Of a DNA stretch of 64,000 nt, positions 10,655 to 20,945 are shown one piece after another. Every line of letters begins with the position of its first letter. Positions within the stretch are counted from its first letter, which is position 1. The DNA comes from Balaenoptera acutorostrata (lineage: Eukaryota > Chordata > Mammalia > Artiodactyla > Balaenopteridae): the NCBI RefSeq assembly GCF_949987535.1, contig NC_080064.1:132274708-132338707 (forward strand). Direction: 5' to 3'. The translations under genes and the position numbers were made by a program. The notes under the pieces were generated by a model. The model saw only the letters and a list, made by a program, of their open reading frames with translations. It searched no databases and was not told the DNA's origin.

Positions 10655-11141
10655 CATCTGATATGATAGGCAAAATAATGGTCCCCAAAGATGTCCACAT
10701 CCTAATCCCAGCAACCTGTGAATATGTTACATTACATGACAGAGGGGAATTAAGGTAGCAGAAGGAGTTGAGGTTGCTAACCAGCTGACTCTAAGATATA
10801 GAGATTACCCTAGAGTATCCAGGTGGGCCCAACATAATCACGAGAGTCTTTAAATGTGGGAGAGAGAGGCAGAACAGCCAATGTCAGAGTGATGTGATGT
10901 GAGAAAGGCTTGACTGGCTTTGAAGACGGAAGGAACTCAGGCAGCCTCTAAAAGCTGGAAAAGGTAAGAAAACCGTTTCTCCGATAGAGCCTCAGTAAGG
11001 CATGCAAATCAGCCAATAACTTAATTTTAGCCCAGTGAAATTTCTGACTTCTGCACTATAGACGTATATAATGTTTGTGTTTTTTGAGCTACTAAGTTTG
11101 TGGTAAATTGTGACAGCAGCAATAGAAAGCTAATATACAGG
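10655..11141 (+). mobile_element. MaLR/MLT1-like LTR relic, sense
   Basis: Landmarks are AATGGTCCCCAAAGATGTCC, AACCTGTGAATATGTTACAT, CCAGGTGGGCCCAACATAAT and an end AAGCTAATATACAG like the CTAATACA terminus of MLT1-class LTRs. It is heavily diverged. Family naming is from memory of the consensus. Confidence 0.6.
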
Positions 11142-11254
11142 GGAAATATGTGTGTGATAAGAACTTTTAAAATCTCATTTGGCAACTTTCAAATATGCAA
11201 TACAGTATTATTAACTCTGGTCACCATGTTGTACATTACATCCCCATGACCTGC

Positions 11255-11549
11255 TTTTTTTTTTGGTTGCATTGGGTCTTCGTTGCTGTGCGCAGGCTTT
11301 CTCTAGTTGCTGCGAGCAGGAGCTACGCTTTGTTGTGGTGTGCGGGCTTCTTATTGTGGTGACTTCTCTTGTTGCGGAGCACAGGCTGTAGGCGCGTGGG
11401 CTTCAGTAGTTGTGGCATGCAGGCTCAGTAGTCGTGGCTCGCGGGCTTAGTTGCTCCTCAGCATATGGGATCTTCCCGGACCAGGGCTCAAACCCGTGTC
11501 CCCTCATTGGCAGGTGGATTTTTAACCACTATACCACAAGTGAAGTCCC
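11255..11549 (-). mobile_element. CHR-type SINE (long form), antisense, inside L1M
   Basis: The SINE body ends at AAGTGAAGTCCC on +. The conserved terminus (normally CCAGGGAAGCCC) is mutated, indicating age. It splits an L1M 3' UTR at CATCCCCATGACCT / AAGACCTTATTTT. The TSD is only faint (about GACCT). Confidence 0.85.
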
Positions 11550-12116
11550 AAGACCTTATTTTTTAACTGGAAGTTTATATCTTTTGACCCCCATTTTACC
11601 ACCACTGCCACCAACCCCCCCTCTTCCCCTGTCTCTCTGCCTTTGGCATCCACCAGTCTGCTCTCTGTATCTATAAGTTAGGTTTTCCTTTTTTTTAGAT
11701 TGCACATATAAGTGAGATTATATGGTGTTTATCTTTCTTTGCCTGACTTTTAGCTTGGCATAATGCCCTCAAGTTCCATCCTTGTTGCTGCAAATGGCAC
11801 TACTTCATTCTTTTTTTTTTTTTAATGTCTGAATGATATTCAGTTGTGTGTGTGTGTGTATGTATCTCACATCTTCTTTATCCATTCATTCATCGATGAA
11901 CACTTAGGTCGTTTCCATATGTTAGTTATTATAAATAACGCTGCAGTGGACATGGTGGTGCATATATTTTTGAGTTAGTGTTTTCATTTTCTTCAGATAA
12001 GTACCCAGAAGTGGAATTGCTGAATTGTATGGTAGTTCTATTTTAATTTTTTTGAGGAACCTCCATACTGTTTTCCATAATGGCTGCACCAATTCACATT
12101 CCCACCAACAGTGCAC

Positions 12117-12420
12117 TACCTGGGAAATTTTTAAAAATACTTAGGCCTGGAAATTTCCTGGCAGTCCAGTGGTTAGGACTCGGCGCTTTCACTGCCGTGG
12201 CCCAGGTTCAATCCCCAGTCAGGGAACTAAGATCCTGCAAGCTGTGCGTTGCGGCCAAACAAAACAAAACAAACAAAACACCAAAAAAACTTAGGCCTGG
12301 GCCTAAGTTAAATCAGAGATTCTGATTTAATTGGTCTGGGATTCAGCCTATGCATCAGAATTTTAAAAAGCTTTCTAGATGATAATGTTGTGCAGCTAAA
12401 GTTGAGGCCCACTGAGGGAG
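12117..12420. mobile_element. MER5A-like relic, interrupted by SINE
   Basis: CACTACCTGGGAAATTTTTA on the left and TCAGAGATTCTGATTTAATT plus TTGAGGCCCACTGAG on the right follow the MER5A pattern. The two halves are separated by the CHR-1 SINE at 12151-12288. Confidence 0.5.
12151..12288 (+). mobile_element. CHR-1-type short SINE with 12-bp TSD, inside a MER5A relic
   Basis: A short SINE: TTTCCTGGCAGTCCAGTGGT, then AACTAAGATCCTGCAAGC, then (AAAAC)n. Perfect TSDs ACTTAGGCCTGG lie at 12139-12150 and 12289-12300. The flanks join into one MER5A-like relic (about 12117-12420), so the SINE insertion is nested and younger. Confidence 0.9.
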
Positions 12421-12443
12421 AGGTTCTATGGTAGCTGTGTTAT

Positions 12444-13135
12444 TGTAACTGAAAGTGGGGTCCGGCTGCTCACCGCTCAAAAGCCAGTAAAGAGACAAGG
12501 TTGGTGGAAAGGAAAGTTTGCTTTATTTTGGATTCCGGCAACTGGGTGGGGGGGTGGGGAGGGGGGGAGGGGGGGAGGGTGGACACCTGTCCAAAGGCCG
12601 ACTCTCCCCCACTGACAATCAGTGGGCAAGGGCTTTTATAGACGGAGGGAGGGAGCTATATGTAGAAACAACACAGTCAGCTCTGACAGTCATCTTGAAA
12701 TTGGTCATTGGTAGTCTGGCCAGTGTGATCTTGATTGTTTTAGGTACAGTTAATCTTCAGTTCCAGGGTCGGTTTGTTCCCATTTCCTTGAGGCCAGTTC
12801 TCAGAATTGTGGCAGCTTATGTCTTGGCTAAAGTATGGTCATCATGTAGTTAACTCCTTCCACCTAATGGGGGTTTCAGTATCTGCAAGACAGCTCACAG
12901 GATATGGCTCAGAATATTATCTATAGCCCTTGAGGAGGAGCTAAAGGTCCTTGACTTTACTTAATGACTAAACTATAATTATTTGGTCTCTTGACCGTTT
13001 TCCTTTGTTTCTGCATTTTCTCACTTCTCTGATTAAACTTATTCTTTGGCTAAAGTTTTTCCACAGAGAAAAGGCAGGCGAAGGACATGGTTTGTGGTGG
13101 GGGGGGGGGGGACCATAGGGTCCTGCTCCGTTTCA
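12444..13135 (-). mobile_element. Solo LTR, ERV1-like, antisense, with 4-bp TSD TTAT
   Basis: A 692-bp unit begins TG (12444) and ends CA (13135). It is flanked by identical 4-bp duplications TTAT (12440-12443, 13136-13139), the TSD size usual for gammaretrovirus-like ERVs. On the minus strand it has a TATA box (TATAAAA, complement of 12634-12640) and, about 110 bp downstream, a polyadenylation signal AATAAA (complement of 12522-12527). U3 is therefore to the right and U5 to the left. G-rich runs (12543-12580, 13098-13111) lie inside. No internal viral genes are present, so this is a recombined solo LTR. Confidence 0.8.
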
Positions 13136-13259
13136 TTATGAGATGGGGGGGGAAGGAGCTATTATTCCCATCAGTGAATATCAGTTTAGTTCTGAGATGC
13201 AAGCAGCAACAGTCGCTTGATAATTAGAATATGCTCTCCCACCTTGTCTAGGAAAAACA

Positions 13260-13905
13260 CACTGTGTTTGCCTTTACTCACAGAATACTCTGATAATCAG
13301 ATGTGTGGGTTCTTTTTCCTCCACACTGAGCAATTCTCCACCTCTCTCTGGTACCTACTAGGGGTCATACAACTCAATTCAAATCTGACACTCTCTTTCT
13401 GGGGTTAGTGCAGACCACACAAGACTGCCCCCCAACCCCGCTTCAGACGCCAGTCTCCCCACTGCAAGTCCAGGTTGTGGCCCGTGCTTCTGACCAAGTG
13501 GCTGTAAATCCGAGGTTCCCATGACCCTCTCTTCGGGTTTGATAATTTGTCAGAGTGGCTCACAGAACTTGGGAGAACAGTTTACTTAGATTACCAGTTT
13601 ATTATAAAAGGATACAGCTCAGAACAGCCAGATAGAAGAAGTACATGGCAAGGTATGTGGGAAGGGGTGTGGAGCTTCCATGTCTTCTCTGGGCATGCCA
13701 CCCTCCTTGTACCTCCGTGTGTTCACCCACCCGAAAGCTCTCAAAACCCTGTGCTTGTGGGAGCTTTGTGGAGGCTTTATCATGTAGACATGATTGATTA
13801 TTAACTCAATGTCCAGCCCTTCTCCCTTCCCCAGAGAATGGGGGTGGGTGGTGGGGATGAAAGCCCCTAGATCCTAATCATGGTTTTGCAAGCGACCCAG
13901 GTTCT
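13260..13905 (-). mobile_element. LTR-like ancient repeat, antisense, family unsure
   Basis: The stretch around TGTCAGAGTGGCTCACAGAA, CCAGTTTATTATAAAAGGAT and ATGATTGATTATTAACTCAA matches an interspersed LTR-type repeat I recall but cannot name with certainty. The minus strand carries AATAAA (complement of 13598-13603). Boundaries are approximate and there is no coding capacity. Confidence 0.45.
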
Positions 13906-14690
13906 TGGACTCTTTAATCAATAGAAATTGATGAGAGGCCAGATGAGGAATTCAGGCAAGGCTTTATTGGAACTAGTGCTGCGGCATGAGGGAAAGAGAA
14001 CAGGTAACAGGTGCCCTTGCTCGCTCCCTGTGGCGGGGCGCTGGGGCAAGTCGCTCCCTTAAAGGGGGTGAGGTCGGGGCAGATCCGTGGGTGGGGCCGG
14101 AGGGGCGGCTTAGGAGGTCTCCCCACCTCCTTGGTGGTGCTGTGTGCAGACATCATGTGCAGTACCCTGCTTTTGCTCCTGGCACCTCAGAAGTGGCAGC
14201 TGGGTTTTGGTCTTTTTTGTATCTTGTTAATAATTTGCCCCAACTGCTCATGCAGGCAGTTGTTTTTAGTCCCTTATAGTTTCTTTGTAGTCTGTTGCTT
14301 GAGGAGACGTTTGTCCAGGTGCAAGCACTGCAGTTAAGGGTCCCAGGTCTCAGCCTGTCTCAGCTTGGTCTCTCTGATGGCCAGCTTTCATCCAGGAGCC
14401 TAGCAAGAGTGACCACTTAGAACAAAAGATGTTTTGCAGGAGTTTTAGGAGCTCTATGTCAGGAACTGGGGTCAGAGACCTATACGTACATAATTATTTC
14501 GCACACCTATGCGCTGGTGCACACGCCGGCCCCCTGCCCTTTGAGTGGACGGCAGCAGGGTGGGGAGGTCAGCTTGTGGTATGGGGTGATCTCCTCCGTG
14601 GAGCTCAGTGGACACACTCTTGCCATAACTGGGCCCTGGTGTGCATCCTAAGGACTGCTCAGTGAAGGCCAAATACTTCAGCAGAGTAAA
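13906..14690 (-). mobile_element. Probable endogenous-retroviral LTR, antisense, boundaries unclear
   Basis: AGGCAAGGCTTTATTGGAAC resembles the R region of artiodactyl ERV LTRs read in antisense (AATAAA on the minus strand, complement of 13963-13968). It is followed by a moderately GC-rich U3-like block with GC-boxes (GGGGCCGGAGGGGCGG near 14092). I could not find matching TG/CA ends with a TSD, so the extent is a guess. Several short ORFs here are not convincing genes. Confidence 0.4.
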
Positions 14691-15649
14691 TCACAGGTAA
14701 TCCACTTTCCCTCTGGTGGCTTGGCTTGCCATTTCATTTCTACAAATTTGTCAGTAAGTAATGGTCAGTAAGAAGTAGAATTCTTTGTTTTTTTTAAAAA
14801 TATTCAACAGGCATTTTTTTGAGAGTGTGTTATGTGCCAGACACCATGCTTGTGTTGAGGATAGATGGAGGAAAGAGACAATTCCTGCTGTTACAGGACT
14901 CACTGACAAATTGCAGCACCTGGATGAGTTCTGGAACCACCGCCCCTCCCCCCCATGTTAATTGTGAGGAATGCACAGAAGATGGTCAGGTGTTTGCGAA
15001 GAGTCTTCTTAGATCCTTGTTAGAACAGACAGGAAAGTGTCAAGTCTCAGTAAAAAATGGCTCCCTTAAAGTGACTGAAGGTGTGACGAACTGTTTTGTT
15101 TTTCTGGCTCAGGTCTGAGCTGGTTCCTATGCTTCCCGGTAGATGGCACTAGAAAACGCATTTAAGTGCTGGGGTGTCTACAAAATTTCCTTGGGAGAGG
15201 CAGAAAGAACTCTTTCAATGACTTGTTTCTCCTGAACCATATTTCCTGCTTTTTTCTCTCATGTCTGAGGACAGACTCCTTTTTTTCTCTCTCTTTACCC
15301 AATATCCTACCCCCTCTGCTCTTTCATCATCATTCTTTTGTCCTTCCCATGAATATAAAAAGTATGCTTTTTCTCCAATCAAGGACGTCTACAATGGTTT
15401 GCCTCACATCCCTGATTTTAGAAACAATGGCTGGAAGTAGAGCAATGGGATAATTCTAATAGAGCTTAAAGCTAGGAAGCGTATAAGAAAGAAAAATGTA
15501 ACAACATGCATCTGGGCCTGAGTCAAATTTTCTGTCAGATGTAAGTCATTTCTATCATAGTAAATTAGAAGATAAGAGAAAGGTTGGTAAAAGTAAAATT
15601 TGATTGCAGTAATGGATTTTGATATTTTTTCATGTAAGCCTGCCTGTAG
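14691..15649. other. Intergenic, no gene seen
   Basis: Unassigned sequence with an L2/MIR-like trace at about 14800-14860 (GTGTTATGTGCCAGACACCA). Small ORFs lack family resemblance. Confidence 0.4.
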
Positions 15650-16095
15650 TGGGTTGAACAGTGGCTCCCAAAAAGAAATATCCAAGTCTTAACCCCTGGA
15701 ACCTACACATGTGATCTTATTCAGAAAAGGGTCTTTGCAGTTGTAATTAAGAATCTCGAGATGAGATCATTCTGGATTGGGGCAGTTCTAAATCCTATGA
15801 CAAGGCCTTAGAATAGATGGGGAAACAGACTGAGACAGGGGGGACACACAGGGTAGGAGGCCATGTGAGGACCGAGGCAGATTGGAGAGATGTAACCACA
15901 AGCCAAGGGATGCCAAGGGTCACTAACAGCCACCAAAAGCAAGGAAAGAGGCATGAAACCATTCTCCCTCAGCCTCCAGAAGGAACCAACAATGCCGACA
16001 CCTTGATTGAGGACGTCTGGCTCATAACTCTGAGAGGAAGAATTTCTTTAGTTTTAGCCCCCTAGTTTGTGGTCATTTGTTTTGGCAGCCTCAGT
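15650..16095 (+). mobile_element. MaLR/MLT1-like LTR relic, sense
   Basis: TAGTGGGTTGAACAGTGGCT, GGGTCTTTGCAGTTGTAATT, GAGGCCATGTGAGGACCGAG and CCCCTAGTTTGTGGTCATTT follow the order of an MLT1-class LTR. Diverged and non-coding. Confidence 0.65.
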
Positions 16096-16499
16096 AAATG
16101 CATACCACTGCCTTGTCCACGCCACTCCACAGAACCAGAGGTTGTATGGTCTCTGGGCAACGTGCTACCCACAGGTGTGTTTAGTTTAGCCCTCACAGGA
16201 CAGTTTATATAAAATCTGGATTTCTGGCTTCTTTGGAAAACTTAGAAGCTCTGGCGATGCCAGGCTCACATTCACACTTGGCTAGAACTGGTAAACACCT
16301 GTCCATTTTAGATCAATCATATTTGCTGCAGTCCCCACTGCTCCCTATCTGCCTCCTTCATGCATTTGTTACACACCTGGTCCTGTAGGCATTTGAGGTT
16401 GTAGATTCTATATATGCATCAGGATTGGTAGGTTAAAAGACCCAATCCTCTCCTTTAGAATAAGAGGAAAGAAGCCCCTGATTTTGCAGTCAGTAGTTA
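16096..16499. other. Intergenic, nothing recognised
   Basis: Unique-looking sequence between a MaLR LTR and a MER5A relic. No ORF, RNA gene or repeat that I can support. Confidence 0.4.
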
Positions 16500-16745
16500 T
16501 GGAGGGTTTTTATAAAGCAGAACAGTGTAAGAGGTAGTTCTGAAATCTGGTTGCTTAATGAAACTACCTGGAGACCATTTTCCATATACAGATTCTGGAC
16601 CGTATCCCAGACCAACTGCATCAGAATCTTGGATATATGTGTGGGGTGATAGAGGAGGACAGGGGTGGAGACTAGGAATCTGCATTTTTAAAAGCTCCCA
16701 AGTGATTCTGATAATAAACAGGCCATAGAACAGCTGCTACAGGAT
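16500..16745. mobile_element. MER5A-like relic
   Basis: ACTGCATCAGAATCTTGG, GACTAGGAATCTGCATTTTT and CCAAGTGATTCTGATAAT are MER5A landmarks. Old hAT-Charlie non-autonomous element. Confidence 0.6.
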
Positions 16746-18477
16746 ATTATCTTCTAGGACTAAAAAATGGAGTGTGAATTTCTTATCCCACTGGAGATCT
16801 TTGAAGCATGTTGTTTTTAAAAAGTCTTTTCTCAATAAAATTGGAATGATTTGCAATATTTTGCAGAGCTAAGGGTTTGAATTTGTTAAATTCTTTGTAT
16901 TTAAGTATCTACAAACGAAAAGTGGCCAAACAAGGTAGTTCCTTTTAATAAGAGCAGAGAAACAGCTAATTAATATTATAGTGATATATTTTATCCAGGC
17001 AATATATTCATAAAACCTTTTTTCTCTCTGTTTTGGTCATGAGTGGGAACAAGCTGAGAAGATGCTCCATTGAAACAGGTATTTCCAGCTTCTCTTCTTT
17101 AATAAAAGGCCTGGATCTCTATGAGTCTCCTGGGGTGGCTCGTAGACCATCTGAAGGAATGAATAAGGAAATACGAGGGTATTTAAAGGAAGTCGTTACC
17201 ACAATTTTGATCAAGGAAGGTTACATGCATTTGGTGATTCTCCAAAGCATTGCATACAAATTCAACCCACAAATATCTTATTAAATGATTCTTTTATTCC
17301 ATAAACATTGAGTGCCTACTATGTGCCGGGCACTGTTCTATTGCACTAGAAATACTGCAGTGAATAAAAGTAAAAATAAAAGTCCCTATTCTCATGAGCC
17401 TTATATTTGATGATGAAAACTAAAAAGAGAGCTTTGTTAATATGTGGCAGGTGCTCTTCATAGAAAGCATGTTTGTTATATGGATTATATTAATTTCTTA
17501 ATTTTAAAGGCACCTATGCCAACATGTCCTGCAGAGAACCCAAGCTGACCTCTCCCTGAATGATAATAGTTCACAGAAGCCACCAAGTGCAATTTTCAAG
17601 CTTAATTTCTCTCAGCAATGTTTTGTAACTTTTAATCCACAATTATTGTACACCTTTGTCACATATCTGTCTAAATACTTTATAATTTTAATGCTATTGT
17701 AAATTGATCCTGTGCAGAAATGGGGAGGATTCCTGTCTTTCTCCTGTTCTCAGCTGTATTTCTTCATCTTCTTAAACAATGCTGCGGGGGTCCAGGCCAG
17801 GCCTTTCAGGGGCTCGTCAGCTTCTGCCTGGAATGTCCTCAGGTGGCATCAGCTTCGCCCTCACAGACCTACTCTCCCCTCACAAGCAAAGCAATGTCTG
17901 CAGCCTTGAGCTCCACACCTTTATCAGCCGTACTCAGGTTCCTCAGTATCCTCTTTATTGACATTCTGGGACCTATACTAGATTGGGGAGCCAGAAGTCA
18001 CCACACAGGCACACAAGAACAGGAATAGAAACTTTGATCTTTTCCTTAAACACTGAAAGGAGGAAGATATTATCAAGCACTAGCCACATACCAAACACTA
18101 TGCTGGGGCAGTAGGGTACCAAAATCAAGAACTTTACATTTTGATAAGCTACCAAATTGGGTTAGATTGCCAAAGATGATGGCCCTGGGAGGTGAGGGTG
18201 GAGAGGAATGAAGGTAGGCTGGCCTTTCTCACTGCCTGGCTCTCTGGGGGCATTGCAGATACAGAGCTGCCATCTTAGGGAGATTGAAAGCAAAGGTGAC
18301 TGAGCAGCTTAGCTTTTCAAAAATTGTTTCTGCCCTTTTTCTGGTGAGAGAGGAGCTCCCCTAGCCAGGAATTAAGATCCTATTAGTTCATAGCTGTAAA
18401 ACATAGTTGTTAACATAAAGAAAACTAACATTTACTTATCACCTACTATGTGGAGGCTACCATACAAATATTGTATA
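16746..18477. other. Intergenic with L2/MIR traces
   Basis: About 17285-17420 reads ATAAACATTGAGTGCCTACT, GTGCCGGGCACTGTTCTATT, an L2/MIR-type segment. About 18050-18110 has a similar antisense trace. Remaining sequence is unassigned. Confidence 0.45.
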
Positions 18478-20945
18478 ATTTTTAAGAAGTAGCTTTATTG
18501 AGGTATGACTGACAAACAACAAACTGCACATGTGTAACTTATCATACACTGATAAGTTTTAAAATTTGTATATACCCATGAAACAATCAAGACATCACCC
18601 TCAAAAACTTCCTTCTGTCTCTTTGTAATCCCTTGGTCCTATTTCTTCCCACCCCAAGTCTCATCTTCAAGCAACCAATGGTCAGTTTTCTGTCACTATA
18701 GATTAGCTTACATTTTCTAGAATTTTTTATTATCAGAGTCATGCAGTATGTACTCTTTTTTGTTTGACTACTTTCACTCAGCATACTTTGAGATTCATCA
18801 TATTGTTGTGTGTATCAATAGTTAATTCATTTTCATTACTGAAAGATATTCCACTGTTTGGATATACCACAATATCCATTCATCTGTTGATTAATTTTTC
18901 TTTTTTTGGCTGTGCTGTGTGACTTGCGGGATCTTAGTTCCCCAACCAGGGCTTGAACCCGTGTCCCCTGCATTGGCAGGCAGATTCTTAACCACTGCGC
19001 CACCAGGGAAGTCTAGTGCTATTGTAAATAGTGTTTAAAAATTTCAATTTCAGATTGTTTGTTGCCAGCATATGGAAATACAAGGCCAATATACAAAAGT
19101 CAATGTATCCTGAAACTTTGCTAAACTCATTTACTCTCGTATCAATAGCTTTTTTTCCCCCCAGATTCCACAGGATTTTCTTCATAGACAGTCATGTCAC
19201 CCTGAGTAAAGGGCTTTATTTCTTCCTTTCCAATTTTAAATTTTTATGTGTTTTTATTGCCTTATTGGACTGGCTAGAATCTCCAGTACAATACTGAACA
19301 GAAAAGGTAAGAGCAGACATCCTTACCTTGTTCATACTTAGGGGAAAGCATTCTGTCTTTCACCATTATGTATGAAGTTGGCTGTAAGTTTCTCATAGAT
19401 ATCCTTTATCAGGTTGAGGAATTTGCCTTCTACTCAAGTTTACTGAGATTTAAAAAAAAATCATAAATGGATGTTGGATTTCATCAAATACTTTTTCATG
19501 ATTTCTTTTCCTTTTTGGTCTGTTAATATGGTGAATTATATTAGTTGATTTAAAAAAAAAAAAAACCAACCTTGCATTTCTGGGATAAAGCCCACTTGAT
19601 TGTGATGGATTATCCTCTTAAAATATTGTTTGACTGGTTTTGCTAAAATTTTCTTAAGAATTTTTACATTGCTGTTCGTGAAAAATATGAGTTAATAATT
19701 TTCCTTTCTTGAAATGTCTTTGCTGGTTTTGGTTTCAGTGTAATGCTCATTTTGTAGAATGAATTAGGAAATACTCCCTCCTTTCTAATTATCTGGAAGC
19801 ATTTGTGCAGAATTGGAATTCTTTCTTCCTTTAGTACACCTCACTGGTGAATTCTTTTGGGTCTGGAATTTCCTCTGTGGAAGGGTTTTTAACTACAAAT
19901 TAATTCCATTTTTTGGATAGATACAGGGATATTCAGGCTTCAAAAAAAGTTCTTGAGTGAGCTTTGGTAGTTTCTGTCTTTAAAGGAATTTCTCTCCCCT
20001 ACTTTGGTGACTCCAATTACATATATCTTAGGATTCTTGAGATTGTTCTACAGCTCAATGATGCTCTATTTATTTATTTTTTTCATTCTCTTTCTCTGTT
20101 TTATTTTTGATAATTTCTATTGTTAGATCTTCAAATTCACTTATTTTTTTTCTGCCATGTTTAATCTGCCATTAATCCCATCCATTGTATTTTTCAGCTC
20201 AGATACTGTGGTTTTCATCTCTCAAAGTTTGATTTGGGTCTTTTTATATCACACATATCTCAAACATATTTAATGTTCCTCTAAGTTCTTAAATGTGTGA
20301 AATGCAGTTATAATGATTGTTTTAATGTCCTTTTCTACTAATTGTATCAGCTGTCTTTTTTCGTGGTTGATTTTGGTTGACTTTTTTTCTCCTCATTATG
20401 GGTTGTGTTTCTTTGCTTCTCTGAGTGCTTGTTAATATTTGATTGGATGCTGCACCTTGTGAATTTTGTTTTTTGAGTGCTGGGTATATATGTATACTTA
20501 TAAATATTCTTAAGCTTTGTTTCAGGACATAGCTAAGTTACTTGGGAACAGTGTGATACTTTTGTCTTGCTTTTAAGCTTTGTTAATCAGAAACACAGAA
20601 GTGTTTAGTGTAAGGTTGATTTTTGCCTTACTTTGAGGCAAAATCCTTCTGAATACTCTACCTAATGCCCCAGAAATTATGAAGTTTTCTACTCAGGATG
20701 AAAGAACTATTCCAGATCCTGTGTGTACTCTGGGTATTATTTTCCCTAATCTTTACAGTCCTTTACTGAATACTTGAAGGGACCCTCTGCCTTGCAAACT
20801 CTGGCCACTTGATCTCTCTGGAGTCTCATCTGTGTGTCTTCAGCTCAGAGTTGACCGGGCTTCATGTTGATTCCATGGCCTGGGAACTCTCTTATGGCAG
20901 TAAGCTGGCTCAGTCGTAGGGCTCACATCACTTATTTACCATCAG
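18478..20945 (-). mobile_element. Old L1M, antisense, internally deleted and nested
   Basis: The left end is the 3' UTR in antisense (TTATTGAGGTATGACTGACA). Then come the 3' ORF2 region (CATTACTGAAAGATATTCCA), after the SINE an ORF2 part (CTTGCATTTCTGGGATAAAG at about 19570), and at 20400-20900 the 5'-proximal non-coding region of old L1 (GATTGGATGCTGCACCTTGT). Large internal deletions must exist, since only about 2.3 kb of L1 remains. All reading frames are destroyed. Confidence 0.7.
18896..19014 (-). mobile_element. Short CHR-type SINE, antisense, without clear TSD
   Basis: TTTTTTTGGCTGTGCTGTGT, then GATCTTAGTTCCCCAACCAG, then a terminus CCACCAGGGAAGTCT. It splits the antisense L1M. No direct repeat flanks it, and about 25 bp of L1 sequence expected between CATCTGTTGA and CTATTGTAAATAG appears to be missing. 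Confidence 0.85.

Larger units (their letters stand above)
9751..12116 (-). mobile_element. Antisense L1M 3' fragments, interrupted
   Basis: Three blocks read as the antisense 3' end of an old L1M: about 9751-9838 (TTAGTTTCAGGTGTACAACA), 11170-11254 and 11550-12116 (AAGTACCCAGAAGTGGAATT). Block order matches one element. Between 9839 and 11150 lie unassigned sequence and a MaLR LTR, so the blocks may be two separate insertions. No ORF survives. Confidence 0.7.

Noticed and set aside
13986..14337. 97- and 108-codon overlapping ORFs
   Set aside because: They lie in an LTR-like GC-rich block in two frames. No motif is recognised.
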